Positions 51,479-61,487 are shown, counted from the first letter of the stretch. The stretch: 64,000 nt of DNA from Neiella holothuriorum (GCF_019457915.1 NZ_JAHZSS010000010.1:62001-126000), one strand, 5' to 3'. Numbers and translations: made by a program. The notes: generated by a model from the letters alone, not told the origin.

Positions 51479-51814
51479 ATGAATGGATATTCAGAGCAGT
51501 CTTCTGCTCAGAGTGACCGTATATGTGACGATCTTCGTAGAGTTCAGTTGCAATACGTTCTATTAATGCGCGAACTATGCCTGTCAAACCCCGATCTTGC
51601 CCGTATTCTCTTCAGATTAGATTCTGATGAAGTATCGCAGTTATGTGAAACCAACCATGCCCAACTGCAAGGTATGCTCGATCTGAAAACTCCTATTATG
51701 ACCTTCTATGACTCAGCCCGGCCACAGCGAAAGAACGCTGGTGTGACGGTATTGCTCGAAGCGTTACAGAGTTCAAATGCTGAAGCAGCGATGCTAGCTG
51801 TCAGCAGGCCATAA
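51479..51814 (+). CDS. FlhD-like transfer activator subunit (SetD/AcaD type)
   Basis: A 111-residue protein with the FlhD layout: long first helix LRRVQLQYVLLMRELCL near 19-35, then ARILFRLDSDEVSQLCETNH around 41-60, which parallels the FlhD core (LAETN-like segment). In SXT and IncC elements FlhD/FlhC homologues (SetDC, AcaDC) form the master activator of conjugation. The FlhC-like gene follows, 22 bases away. No DNA-binding motif is obvious in the FlhD part, as usual. Confidence 0.72.
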   Translation: MNGYSEQSSAQSDRICDDLRRVQLQYVLLMRELCLSNPDLARILFRLDSDEVSQLCETNHAQLQGMLDLKTPIMTFYDSARPQRKNAGVTVLLEALQSSNAEAAMLAVSRP

Positions 51815-51836
51815 AAGGGAAGGGGGAGGGATTCTA

Positions 51837-52364
51837 ATGTTTAGCCCGAGATTTAAGCAGACATCCGATTTAATTCAGCTTGTTCATGCTGGATTGAACA
51901 AAAAATTAGTCAAGGCAATGGACCCATATTTTGACAAAAAATGTCATGGGTTAGGGGTTGAATTCCCCAAGGCCAAGAAGAAAATTCAAGCGCCATTTCT
52001 AGGGTGGTTCGCAAAAACGCACGGCATGCTGGCCGGCAACATAGCATATCGGCTATATCTACGACTCTCCCCCGCCAACGCAGGCATTACACGTTCGTTA
52101 GAACCTTCGGAATTGCTAGCGGTTAGCCGCGCTGTCGAGGTTCTCTATCCAGAACTGACGATCACTCACAACGAAACTGACGGATTAATAGAGATTAATC
52201 GAATATATGGACTGTTCGAAGCCATTAAAGATCACCGTGTAGTTAACTATACCTGCAGTCGTTGCGGTGACGCGTTTATTAAAGAGGCGTCACAGGCATC
52301 TCGCAATTGCCCATGGTGCGCGCTTAGCTCTCGTGTTGGAAGTGCCAACTACAAAGTCGCCTAA
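51837..52364 (+). CDS. FlhC-like transfer activator subunit (SetC/AcaC type)
   Basis: A 175-residue protein with the FlhC zinc site near the end: YTCSRCGDAFI (CxxC near 137-146) and NCPWCAL (CxxC near 158-164). The N-terminal part begins with FSPRFKQTSDLIQLVHAGL, as in FlhC. With FlhD-like it should bind DNA upstream of transfer operons. It is followed by a strong terminator, so the two genes form their own operon. Confidence 0.78.
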   Translation: MFSPRFKQTSDLIQLVHAGLNKKLVKAMDPYFDKKCHGLGVEFPKAKKKIQAPFLGWFAKTHGMLAGNIAYRLYLRLSPANAGITRSLEPSELLAVSRAVEVLYPELTITHNETDGLIEINRIYGLFEAIKDHRVVNYTCSRCGDAFIKEASQASRNCPWCALSSRVGSANYKVA

Positions 52365-52390
52365 GAGTTACCCATCTTCAAAAGCATAAT

Positions 52391-52416
52391 GCCCGGCAAC
52401 AGTTGCCGGGCTTTTT
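52391..52416 (+). terminator. Terminator after flhC-like gene
   Basis: A 9-bp GC-rich stem (52391-52399 with 52403-52411, CAG loop) and five T. Confidence 0.92.
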
Positions 52417-52574
52417 ATGTTTAGTACCCAGTTTTTGCCTGCGATGAGCATCGGTAACGGTTGATGACAGCCCCCATATGCAACACTTAAAGTTGACACG
52501 CTAAATCGTAAGGTGTACAACGATAAGCGTGCCTGCTTTGCCGTCTATACCTGTTTAATTGTATGAGGCGGACT

Positions 52575-53189
52575 ATGAAACATTTATTTATTACCATTCT
52601 GGCTTTGGGTGCCTTCATGTCATGGAGTGCTCAGGCAAGTGACGACGGTCGCTATTCAGCATTTTTAAATCAAATTAAACCACTCTATGTGATCTCTAAT
52701 GTTGAGCACGCTATCTTGCGCTCAGATTCGGACCCCATGGATAACGTGCGCATCCGGTTCGATATCAAGTTTGATTACACAAAGAAGACGAATTTCTCTG
52801 TTTGGCAATCAGCCTTAAAGATGTTGACGGGCAACGAATACGAAGTGGTTAATCCATTATTTGATGACTGTGTTGAGATTTTTAATGCGACATCGCCTGA
52901 TTGTGTCGCCATGATGCTTCCTGATCATTCCAATCGCGCTTATTCAGCCTGGACAGCTGGGGCAGGCGATTCTCTATTGGGCGTGCAAATCAAGGCGAAA
53001 GGGCATTCATATTTAATTCCTTTGACGCTCCAAGACCCTATTTTGCTCTATCAGTCGTCTATGGAGTTTACAATGAAGCTTCCTAAGTCATCACTTAAGA
53101 CCACCGACCTTGATATTCAGCTGGTATCCGCGCAGTGGCCAGAACATCCCAGCAAAGAGGGTAGGGCGCTACGGTTTTTGCGGCCGTAA
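52575..53189 (+). CDS. Exported hypothetical protein
   Basis: A 204-residue protein with a signal peptide (about 1-20, LALGAFMSWSAQA) and a mature beta-rich domain (VRIRFDIKFDYTKKTNFSVW). GAGG eight bases before the ATG at 52575 is preferred to an in-frame ATG at 52563. It lies between the activator genes and traF and may be a periplasmic transfer accessory; no family is recognised. Confidence 0.5.
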   Translation: MKHLFITILALGAFMSWSAQASDDGRYSAFLNQIKPLYVISNVEHAILRSDSDPMDNVRIRFDIKFDYTKKTNFSVWQSALKMLTGNEYEVVNPLFDDCVEIFNATSPDCVAMMLPDHSNRAYSAWTAGAGDSLLGVQIKAKGHSYLIPLTLQDPILLYQSSMEFTMKLPKSSLKTTDLDIQLVSAQWPEHPSKEGRALRFLRP

Positions 53190-53358
53190 AGAGGGGTGAC
53201 TAGTGGTGGAATATGCTGCCCATAAATAAACGGTGCGTCAGGCCCTGGCGCACTCAATATCCTAACATTGCCTTTTCTCCTTCCTAACAAGCCATCCCCA
53301 AGCGAAGTATCACTGCAAAATTCTAAGCTGACGTAACTTCATATTGGATACGAGTTGA
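53190..53358. other. Upstream region of traF
   Basis: About 170 bases. A hairpin (53233-53253, ten-pair stem with one G-U) lies near the start without a T-tract. The conserved ACAAGCCATCCCC box at 53287-53299 lies ahead of the traF start. Confidence 0.5.
53287..53299 (+). promoter_or_regulatory. Candidate transfer-activator box upstream of traF
   Basis: ACAAGCCATCCCC, identical over 13 bases to the minus-strand box upstream of the pilin gene. The ACAAGCCAT part ends 64 bases before the traF ATG. Confidence 0.5.
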
Positions 53359-54393
53359 ATGCAGCTATTAAGGCTTGGGCTAACTGTACTTCTGACGGTT
53401 ACCGCGTTCCAGATCTCAGCAAAACCGATCCCCAACTCCGGGGAGGGCAACTTTTATGATGACAAAGAGCGGGGATGGTATCACTTCGAACGCGATATCG
53501 AGCCGGATGAACCGGAGGAACAAGAGGAGCCACCTGTTGCGCCCCCGCCCCCGCCGGAAACCGAGCCACAAAAAACCGTAGAGCCGACTCCAGACACCAC
53601 CACGATTGTGATCAATGCTCAGTGGCTCCGCGATAACTTGCCCGTCCTGCTTGATGGCGCGATGAACAATCCAACAGACCGAAATCTATCAGCCTATTAC
53701 TATGCGCAACGCATGGCAGCAGATATGTCCACGCGATTTGGTATGCGAACACGGGAGTTTTTCGAGAAGGAAACCATGCTCTCTGAAGAACACCGGCGCC
53801 CGACAAAAGCATTCGTTCTGAATCAGCACGCGGATCAAACCCGACAGAACCGCAAGCAAGCTTTAGAACAGGTCTTTAACCAAGCAGGCCTTTGGATGTT
53901 CTTTGTTTCCGATTGTGGCTACTGCCACCAACAAACACCCGTCATGAACGAATTAGCTCGGCAACATGGGGCAAACGTTCTTTATATCTCTTTAGATGGC
54001 AACGTGCTACCTAATCATCCCGACCTAAATTATCGCGACGATTCCACTGGTGCTGTACGTGACCGCTTCGGCATTCAAATCCAACGCACACCAACCATTC
54101 TACTGGTCAAAAACGATGGCTCTGAAGCCATTGTTATAAGCGAGGGGATGATTCCACTTTCGGATCTTGAGCAGACAGTATTGGCCCACGCAGACGATGC
54201 CGGTTGGCTCGATGAGGGTGAATACCTTGCAACTCAGGAAGTACGAAATGTTACTGCTATCGATGAGCAAGCGCCCGTAGAGGTCACTGTGCCGAGCGGC
54301 AATGAATCAACAGCCCCCGAAGCGCTTGTTGAATTAATGAAAAAGCGACTAAACAAATTTGACCATTCATCGGCCAAGAAATTTGAGGAGTAG
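53359..54393 (+). CDS. traF: Conjugation protein TraF (thioredoxin-fold)
   Basis: A 344-residue exported protein: signal peptide (about 1-21), Glu/Pro-rich linker (45-80), a helical domain, and a thioredoxin fold with FFVSDCGYCHQQTPVM at residues about 180-195. Unlike the DsbC-like protein, this keeps CGYC, so it may supply redox activity for pilus assembly. The stop follows the traH start region closely: traH begins five bases later. Order F-H-G is as in F and SXT. Confidence 0.9.
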   Translation: MQLLRLGLTVLLTVTAFQISAKPIPNSGEGNFYDDKERGWYHFERDIEPDEPEEQEEPPVAPPPPPETEPQKTVEPTPDTTTIVINAQWLRDNLPVLLDGAMNNPTDRNLSAYYYAQRMAADMSTRFGMRTREFFEKETMLSEEHRRPTKAFVLNQHADQTRQNRKQALEQVFNQAGLWMFFVSDCGYCHQQTPVMNELARQHGANVLYISLDGNVLPNHPDLNYRDDSTGAVRDRFGIQIQRTPTILLVKNDGSEAIVISEGMIPLSDLEQTVLAHADDAGWLDEGEYLATQEVRNVTAIDEQAPVEVTVPSGNESTAPEALVELMKKRLNKFDHSSAKKFEE

Positions 54394-54397
54394 AGCA

Positions 54398-55822
54398 ATG
54401 ATCTCAAAACGGAATAGAAAATTACTTCTGCGCACAGCTATTGCTACCTCGATATGGTTAGCGACAGCGCCCGCTAACGCCGGCAATCCGATGGAAGACT
54501 TATTCGATGACGCACTGATTAGTCGCTCTGGCTCTGGCGCTGCTCATACGTCGAATCGATACGGTTGGGCATTTGGTGGCGCATCCATGAGGATCCGTCA
54601 GGTAAATCCAAAGTTGACGACATTCCGCCCAGCCTCACTCCGAAGCGGTTGTAATGGAGTGGATTTTTTCGCGGGCAGCTTCTCGATCATAAACGGGGAC
54701 CAATTGGTGCAAATGGGCAGGGGGATTATGCAAGGTGCTGCAACCTATGCGTTTGGCCTAGCTCTCGACTCTGTCTGTCCGTCTTGCAAAGAGTCGATGG
54801 ATGAAATTCAGCGCAAGCTTGAAGCTTTCAACAAGCTTGCATCTGACAGCTGCAAAATGTCTAAGGCCATAGCTGAAACCGCCGTGAGCAAAAGCACCCA
54901 AACGGAGATTTCTCGGCTAACCGATTCTGTCGCGATGCCGTTTGAGACAGCTGCGGGCCTAATACCTGACGCAGGCGACTTCTTTTCAGACAGCGACCCC
55001 ACCAAAGGCACTAACTCAGGTTCGTCCGACGCACAGAAGGAGTTGGTTTCATACAACGTCGTTTGGAACGCCATGAAGGTTGCGGGCATGGACTCCTTTA
55101 GCAATGCATTTTCCATGAGCAATACAGAGTTAATGGAATTTTTGATGTCATTGACCGGCACCACCGGTATGCGGGTGGCGACCGATACCGACGCAGACAA
55201 AAGCAATCTAGTACCTTTTTCTGCGCCGTCGTTGCTCTCCGTGAGAGATCTCGTCGAACCAAAAACGACCGGAACTATTAAGGTATATGATTGCCAAGCT
55301 GATGCCAGTTACGCAGCTGACGCGACGAACTGCCTCAACCCTGTTGAAGTTGATAAGTCGAGCTGGAACGGTTTGCAGCAAATGTATTTTGACCAACTCT
55401 ATGGGACATCTTCGGCAGGCACTGATGGCTTGGGCTACCTCTTTCATACCAAGAGCTCTAGCGTCACGGATGCGGACAGGGAGTTTTTAGCTTCATCAGG
55501 TATGCCTCTGCAACTGTTCTTTGAGCGGCTTGGTGGCGATATGAATATGCGCCGCGCTATCGCTGAAGATGCGTCACGTCATATGGCCATCGCTCACGTT
55601 GGCGGATTTATCCAAAGCTTGGAGCTGTCGCTTAGAGCGATGGAAGATGCGCCCATCGATGGTAAGTCAGGTCTAAAACTCAATGAATTACAGAGCCGAG
55701 TCGACAAGCTACTCGCTCAGGCCGACACTTTGCGCGCAGAATTTGATAAACAAAAATCATCAATTTCAAACATTTCCGACGGCTATATGGCAATGGTCGA
55801 TCACTTAGAGCGCATTCGCTAA
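54398..55822 (+). CDS. traH: Conjugation protein TraH
   Basis: A 474-residue exported protein: signal peptide (about 1-27), periplasmic region with FRPASLRSGCNGVDFFAGSF near 68-87 (TraH hallmark), and coiled coils (e.g. LQSRVDKLLAQADTLRAEF near 430). It works with TraF in pilus assembly. GAGGAG before the ATG at 54398 decides the start; a longer frame from 54359 overlaps traF. Confidence 0.9.
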   Translation: MISKRNRKLLLRTAIATSIWLATAPANAGNPMEDLFDDALISRSGSGAAHTSNRYGWAFGGASMRIRQVNPKLTTFRPASLRSGCNGVDFFAGSFSIINGDQLVQMGRGIMQGAATYAFGLALDSVCPSCKESMDEIQRKLEAFNKLASDSCKMSKAIAETAVSKSTQTEISRLTDSVAMPFETAAGLIPDAGDFFSDSDPTKGTNSGSSDAQKELVSYNVVWNAMKVAGMDSFSNAFSMSNTELMEFLMSLTGTTGMRVATDTDADKSNLVPFSAPSLLSVRDLVEPKTTGTIKVYDCQADASYAADATNCLNPVEVDKSSWNGLQQMYFDQLYGTSSAGTDGLGYLFHTKSSSVTDADREFLASSGMPLQLFFERLGGDMNMRRAIAEDASRHMAIAHVGGFIQSLELSLRAMEDAPIDGKSGLKLNELQSRVDKLLAQADTLRAEFDKQKSSISNISDGYMAMVDHLERIR

Positions 55823-55836
55823 GGACGAGCATTCCC

Positions 55837-58800
55837 ATGGCTTTAGATTACACCATCTACACAATCGGTAATTTTGAGTTCATGCATGAGGTATTGCATG
55901 GCGTGGCTAAATTCTTTAGTGATACTGGCGGTATGTGGGCTTTCGCGACCGTCGCGTCGGCACTGTCACTTTTTGCGGGCTTTCTCTTTAATCTTGCCAA
56001 CCCCAAGCCAACGGACCCCATCAAGCAATTCATTGTCGGATTGGTTCTGTTTTATATCTTAATGGGGCCGGATACTCGCGTCGAAGTAGAGGTTCAAGAC
56101 ACGCACACCGGTAATTTTCTAATTGTTGATGACGTCCCATTTCTTGTTGGATTTGGTGGCTATTTGACGACCGGCGCTATGCGGGATTTTGTCGATGAAC
56201 TGACATGGACATTCTCAACCCCAAATGGCTATGACGTTAGTGGCGGCACACTCGATCCCCTTCGTGCAATGTCAGCGCTACGGCAACTAAGGCCCACTGA
56301 CGAAACATGTACCGGTAAACGCTCGCACGGTAAGTTTGATATTTGTTCAACCATTCGCTCTTATTGGACGTACTGCGTGTCCCGAGACAAAGTAACTAAC
56401 TCGACAAACCGAGAGTTCTGGGAGGGCACGCTCTCCACAGCTTCCCCCGGCAAAGTCCTTGATGCTATTCGAGTGGATTACAATGGCTGGGAGGTACCTG
56501 TACTGCTCGATACTGCGGGCTCAACTTCAGGCGTTCAGTGGATGGGCTGCGGTGATGCATGGCAAGAAATCAATGACACATTGACTGTCGATACGATTAC
56601 GACTGACGGCGAGACGTTCCAAACCCTTCTGGAAACTTCTGCTGAACTGATGGGAGTCGACCACGACGCACTAACCGAAGGTCTAAACAAGCAGTTGTTT
56701 ACGCCTGTCGCCCTCGCGAACGCGTCCCAAACAGCCTCGAATATCATGCTCGACCGATTTATGAACTATCAAATCAAGGAAGCAGCGGCCTTCGATCCTA
56801 ATGGTACATCTGTGGAGTTGGCGCGCTTTCAGGCGATTGAGCAACGTCATATGAATCAGGCTGCTGATCGCTCTCTGTGGCTTGAGATGTCGCTAACTTT
56901 AGCAACATTTTTTGAGGCATTTGCAATCTTCTTAGCTCCGATTATGGGGATTTTGCTAGTGATCGGTGGCAAAACAGTGATTGCTGCAATTACCTATTTT
57001 GGGATGTTGATGTGGGTAAACACATGGCCAGTCGTCATTGTGCTAATCAACCTTTACACGGACTATGCCGTTTCGGGGAGGTTTACGGATGGTTCTACCA
57101 TCACGGGCAACCCCCTTTCTTTTGCGGGAATGGAAACGACGCTCACTACTGCAGAAAGTTTCTTGGCCACAAGCTCTACCTTGGTAGGAATGGTGCCTGC
57201 ATTGACGCTTTATATCCTTCATCGCGGCGTACACACCATGCTGCAAACGGCCAATGCTGCCGCTCCAAACACCAACATTGACAGCAAGCTCACTGCGCCA
57301 GATCTAGGTGCTGCCGCAAATGTTTTTAAGATGGCTTCTGGCGACACCAGCTATGCACGTCATGCAGGTTCCGGCGCTTGGACAGCGAATCAGGGTGAAG
57401 CGACTGTGGGCGGTCAAAGCCAAATGGATGTAAAAGGCTCCTTTGATGGTGCTTCGGGCCAAGTTTATAGCAACGCATTGTCAGAGCAGCGAACATCAAG
57501 CGATCAGTACACCCAAGCGTCCAATCAGTTGTGGGAAAGCGGCAAGCAAGCGACCGCACAAACAGGGGCTTCGACCGGCTCTACTGCCGAACGCGTGAAT
57601 GCCTATCAAGCGATTGATCAAGCAGCTGCTCAGATGAACGAGGGTACCACCAACTCAATCTCAAATACCCGTAGCGCTTTGATCGGGGGTACTTTGGCCG
57701 GAAAAATTTCCGCTGACTCTTTGCCTGGAGGCCTCGGCGCAGCAATCGACGCACTGCCGGCCGACATTAAAGCGCAATTTCAAGCGCAGTATGAGCAAAA
57801 GTTAGCAGCTGGTGATGCAGACACATTGGCTGCAACCGAAGGGATTCGTGGCGCGCTAACCAGTCAATCAACAGACATGGCCGCTCTAAAAGAAAATGTT
57901 AGTTTCCAAGATAACCAGCAGCTGGTTGCTTCAAACGCCAGTCGAGAAAGCTGGCAGGAATTAGCTCAAAAGGCAGAACAATACCAAACCTCCTCACAAG
58001 AGGTTAAAGCCGCAGATGCGAACCGTAGACAAGCTGCAAGTATCGCCGCCTCGACCAAAGTGGACGAAGGTTACTATGCGGGAGAGATTTCTAAAATGTC
58101 AGAAGGTCAGCGCGACAAGCTGGCCGAACAAGCGTTTTCTAACCCTCAAGACCTTGCAAGATTCAACGAGTCTTACGCTAAAAATTTGCAAGCATTTGAT
58201 GAGCGAGGCGTTAAGAATGCTGAAGGCTTGGCATTCATGAACGCTATGATTGAGACCTCATCGGCAATTAACATGGACCGGCCGGATGCTACTGCAGCCT
58301 TCACAACCGCATGGAACACCTTAGAGCAAGCTACAGGCAATAAAGGTTTTGGTGCTGGTGCGCTTGCTAGGGGCTTTGAAGCGGCGACCGACTTATCAGA
58401 CAATCGTGAACTACGGCCTGCAGGCGAGCAAGGTCGGTTGCCGACCAATGACGTACCTAAGCTGCCAGGATCGGGCGTTAAAGATAAAGTGGAGGCCTCT
58501 ACAACAAACACGCCCGACATCGATCCAAGCAAGGTTAAAGATGATACCAGTACTGCATTTGAGAAGCATAAGGCTGGCGCTCAAGGCACTCATGAAGGAG
58601 TGATGGAGAAACCTGAGAACTCCAATTTTGCGGCCATGTATGCCTCCAATGGTCGCGAAACAGGTAAAGACGGCCAACCTTCGTTTGAACAGTTCCAAGA
58701 TAAGCTGAGAGGGATTGATACATCGAACAACACGCCAGAAAATTACTCTGGCCTGAAAGATGGGCTTGCAACATTCAATAGCGCGGCAAATTGGGCTAAT

Positions 58801-60531
58801 GAAATTTTCCAAACTGAGCAGTCGGATCTGATTAGCGAGTACGGTCAAAAGCATGGCTTGTCTGATGCTCAAACTGCTGGCTTGATCGCCATGGCGAATC
58901 AAAGCGAAGACCAATACAGAATGTCGCTATCGACAGCGCTCGATCCTGCTAACTCAACCGCTTCAGGCGATATGTTTGCCAGAGGAGCTATGGCAGCCAA
59001 TTCTGTTTCTCCAGAGCACATCGGGGCCATACAAGGGCTTCTTGAGAAGAATGACTATGACGGCTCTGCATTCTCTACGAATACAGAAACATCACAATCC
59101 GTTGTCGCTACAGCCGACGCGGCACGCTCTACCGACAGCCGACTTAACTTCAATCAAACCATGGCAGAGCTGAGCAACATGGGGGTTGAGGGCTCACGTA
59201 GCGCTAGCACGCTAAACGCAGTGCTGAACGGTGATGCTGAGTCGTTAAATAGCCTATCTACCGAACAGCGTAGCGCATTGCCAGCACTCGAAGCTCAATA
59301 CCAACGAGCGCATGAAGCGGCCAATCCGAGCATTCCGTATGAGAATACGGATGCAGCTGCGAAATTCCAAAGTGCGTATGACCACTTGGGCGATGCTGCC
59401 CCGAGCAAAGCAAACCCTGCTGACATGGCGGCATCAGAGCGTAGTTTGTTCAATATGTTGGCGCAAGATTCGGTTGGAGCTTCCAGTGAGGGTGGCTGGG
59501 CAGCGAATACTTACGGTGATACGGCAGGGCATATGTCTGGCTCAACCAATGAAAAACCTGAAACGCTGACGGCAGTTCAAATGCTCAGTGGGCTCGACAC
59601 CAGCTCATCTAATGCAGAACAACAAGAGTTTCTGAATGGATTTGGCTCAGATGTAGTGAATGCAAACAACGTCAATGACCCTAGTGCTGATGGGCGGGTT
59701 GCGACAGTTGCCGCCAATTTGAATGCGATTGAGCACATGGGAAATGTGGCCTCGAAGCTGGGCTATGACGATATTGGAACGAAGCTCGATAGCTATGCTG
59801 ATGATAAACGAGAGGAGCTTGGCATCAATAGGGATGGAGACGTCAGCTATTCCGACGCGCAAGCTCATGCGGCAGTTCAGCCTCTTACTCCCGATGTGAA
59901 TGGCGTCTACCAGCCTGCTGATAGCGGTTTCTTCAGCTCTACTGCTGAGAGCGTCACTTTCGATTCAAACTCCGTACAGCAAATGATGTCGATGAACACC
60001 GGCTCTACAATTCAGATGGGCAAGCCCGACCATGACGGAACAACATTTACTGTGTCAGGCCAAAGTTACGATGACTCTAATGCGCCGAGCGGCGTGTATT
60101 TAACCGATGGTGCGGGCAACAATTTCCACCTATCAAATAACGGTGAGTCTCAAACTCTTTATGGCGGATTTCCTATGGAAGGCTCGGGTCAATTTGTACC
60201 GGCCAGTCAGGATGATAATAACTTGGTATTGTCTCGTGAATCTGTCGCAACGATTGCATCGGCCGATCAAGGCACTCAGTTCAATATCGGCGGGCAGAGT
60301 TATGAGCTGCTCGGCTCAGTCGAGGCTGACACTCCTCATGGGATTAATCAGGCCACATTGCGTAATGAAACAACCGGCCGCATTGAAACCCTGTTTCATA
60401 CCGACCAGATGGGATACATCGGGCCAAACCAAGGGACGCTCCCTCTGAATCACCTAGATGCTCCCGGTGACATTTCAACGTCGGTGAACATGCAGGCGAG
60501 TAACGGCAACAAAACAACAAGTGGCGCCTAA
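55837..60531 (+). CDS. traG: Mating-pair stabilisation protein TraG, extended
   Basis: A 1564-residue TraG. The first ~480 residues hold several membrane helices (about 27-50, 62-76, 345-385, 395-415) typical of the TraG N-terminal domain. The rest is a long hydrophilic, Ala/Ser/Gln-rich, mostly helical periplasmic region, longer than the 940-1200 residues usual for F- and SXT-type TraG. Near the end (about 1373-1540) a ~75-residue unit occurs twice, each starting with a S-x-S/T hydrophobic strand and containing GQSY. TraG stabilises mating pairs and, in relatives, is the target of entry exclusion. GAGC precedes the ATG. Confidence 0.92.
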   Translation: MALDYTIYTIGNFEFMHEVLHGVAKFFSDTGGMWAFATVASALSLFAGFLFNLANPKPTDPIKQFIVGLVLFYILMGPDTRVEVEVQDTHTGNFLIVDDVPFLVGFGGYLTTGAMRDFVDELTWTFSTPNGYDVSGGTLDPLRAMSALRQLRPTDETCTGKRSHGKFDICSTIRSYWTYCVSRDKVTNSTNREFWEGTLSTASPGKVLDAIRVDYNGWEVPVLLDTAGSTSGVQWMGCGDAWQEINDTLTVDTITTDGETFQTLLETSAELMGVDHDALTEGLNKQLFTPVALANASQTASNIMLDRFMNYQIKEAAAFDPNGTSVELARFQAIEQRHMNQAADRSLWLEMSLTLATFFEAFAIFLAPIMGILLVIGGKTVIAAITYFGMLMWVNTWPVVIVLINLYTDYAVSGRFTDGSTITGNPLSFAGMETTLTTAESFLATSSTLVGMVPALTLYILHRGVHTMLQTANAAAPNTNIDSKLTAPDLGAAANVFKMASGDTSYARHAGSGAWTANQGEATVGGQSQMDVKGSFDGASGQVYSNALSEQRTSSDQYTQASNQLWESGKQATAQTGASTGSTAERVNAYQAIDQAAAQMNEGTTNSISNTRSALIGGTLAGKISADSLPGGLGAAIDALPADIKAQFQAQYEQKLAAGDADTLAATEGIRGALTSQSTDMAALKENVSFQDNQQLVASNASRESWQELAQKAEQYQTSSQEVKAADANRRQAASIAASTKVDEGYYAGEISKMSEGQRDKLAEQAFSNPQDLARFNESYAKNLQAFDERGVKNAEGLAFMNAMIETSSAINMDRPDATAAFTTAWNTLEQATGNKGFGAGALARGFEAATDLSDNRELRPAGEQGRLPTNDVPKLPGSGVKDKVEASTTNTPDIDPSKVKDDTSTAFEKHKAGAQGTHEGVMEKPENSNFAAMYASNGRETGKDGQPSFEQFQDKLRGIDTSNNTPENYSGLKDGLATFNSAANWANEIFQTEQSDLISEYGQKHGLSDAQTAGLIAMANQSEDQYRMSLSTALDPANSTASGDMFARGAMAANSVSPEHIGAIQGLLEKNDYDGSAFSTNTETSQSVVATADAARSTDSRLNFNQTMAELSNMGVEGSRSASTLNAVLNGDAESLNSLSTEQRSALPALEAQYQRAHEAANPSIPYENTDAAAKFQSAYDHLGDAAPSKANPADMAASERSLFNMLAQDSVGASSEGGWAANTYGDTAGHMSGSTNEKPETLTAVQMLSGLDTSSSNAEQQEFLNGFGSDVVNANNVNDPSADGRVATVAANLNAIEHMGNVASKLGYDDIGTKLDSYADDKREELGINRDGDVSYSDAQAHAAVQPLTPDVNGVYQPADSGFFSSTAESVTFDSNSVQQMMSMNTGSTIQMGKPDHDGTTFTVSGQSYDDSNAPSGVYLTDGAGNNFHLSNNGESQTLYGGFPMEGSGQFVPASQDDNNLVLSRESVATIASADQGTQFNIGGQSYELLGSVEADTPHGINQATLRNETTGRIETLFHTDQMGYIGPNQGTLPLNHLDAPGDISTSVNMQASNGNKTTSGA

Positions 60532-60676
60532 TCGCAATAATGCTGAAATGGGCCTAACGGCGATAATGCTGTAGTAGGCCTGCGCGAGATAACGCAAGGG
60601 GCAGAGCGATAGGACAATGCCCCGCAACTAAATCGACGAGCCGCATTAATTTATTCGGATAACCAGAGGATTTCAG

Positions 60677-61087
60677 ATGTATCGAGCATTACTAACACTA
60701 ACACTAACAGCGGTTAGCGTGGCGAGCCTTGCTCAACCGGCAACTGCCACAACTAGTGACGACACTCAAACACGTTTGTTTATAGAGTCTGTTGCCCATA
60801 ATTGTCCGTCATGCGCAGACAATTTGATGTTTATCGCTAACTTGCGGGCTCAGCATTGCGGTGAGCCGATCACAATTGGCTCGTTGCGCGAGGTTGCCAG
60901 CAACCGTAGCATGTATCCATTTCTGCTCGCACTAGAGACTGCGTCACCTGAGGCGGCTGCGTCGCTAAAACCACTGATTGCAGAGTCTGTCGACTGTGCT
61001 GATGAACAAAAATGGTTAGCTGATGCTAGGCTGCTGTGGGATGAATACAAAGAGCAGGAGTTGCGGCAATTGAGTTCAGTCAAGTAG
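60677..61087 (+). CDS. Small exported protein downstream of traG
   Basis: A 136-residue protein with a signal peptide (about 1-24) and four Cys (HNCPSC near 36-41, QHCGEP, VDCADE), suggesting disulfides. In SXT-like elements the entry-exclusion gene follows traG; the position is similar but there is no membrane segment here, so that role is uncertain. AGAGGATTTC precedes the ATG. Confidence 0.5.
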   Translation: MYRALLTLTLTAVSVASLAQPATATTSDDTQTRLFIESVAHNCPSCADNLMFIANLRAQHCGEPITIGSLREVASNRSMYPFLLALETASPEAAASLKPLIAESVDCADEQKWLADARLLWDEYKEQELRQLSSVK

Positions 61088-61181
61088 CTGTCATCGCCTC
61101 TTGACTTTAGGGCGCCGTAACGACGGCGCTCAAATTGCTTTGGGATGACGGATATAGGTGCTTGTTGTGGCTATAGGCGCG

Positions 61182-61487
61182 CTATTTGACAGGCTGGCCG
61201 CCCATAAAGGTTAGCCGGATCATAAGCCAATTTGCCTCGTCTTTTAATGTACTGATATTTGTTGATACGCCTTGTGCTACAAGCTCTTTGTGTAGGCGGG
61301 TGCACAGGTTCCTAAACAAAATATCTTTGTCAGCAGAGCCGTTATCGCAAAAAACGTTCTCAATAATTAGATCTGTGAGCTGCTTTTTTGGAACAGCGTG
61401 CAATCCAGAACTCTGGAACGCTCTTATTAGATCATTGGCGCGGTAAATATCCCTTCTGTATGTGTTGTAAACCTGACCAGCATTCAT
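61182..61487 (-). CDS. Small hypothetical protein
   Basis: A 101-residue, basic, helical soluble protein (NTYRRDIYRANDLIRAFQSS near 8-27) without recognised family. Transcribed towards traG from the same direction as the integrase-repeat gene, about 100 bases away. Function unknown. Confidence 0.45.
   Translation of the reverse strand: MNAGQVYNTYRRDIYRANDLIRAFQSSGLHAVPKKQLTDLIIENVFCDNGSADKDILFRNLCTRLHKELVAQGVSTNISTLKDEANWLMIRLTFMGGQPVK

Noticed and set aside
58411-58914. 167-codon minus-strand ORF opposite traG
   Set aside because: Lies wholly within traG and has no independent coding evidence.
52365-61087. Complete F-type transfer set in this window
   Set aside because: TraW, TraU, TraN and TrbC were looked for and not found; they must lie outside or be missing.
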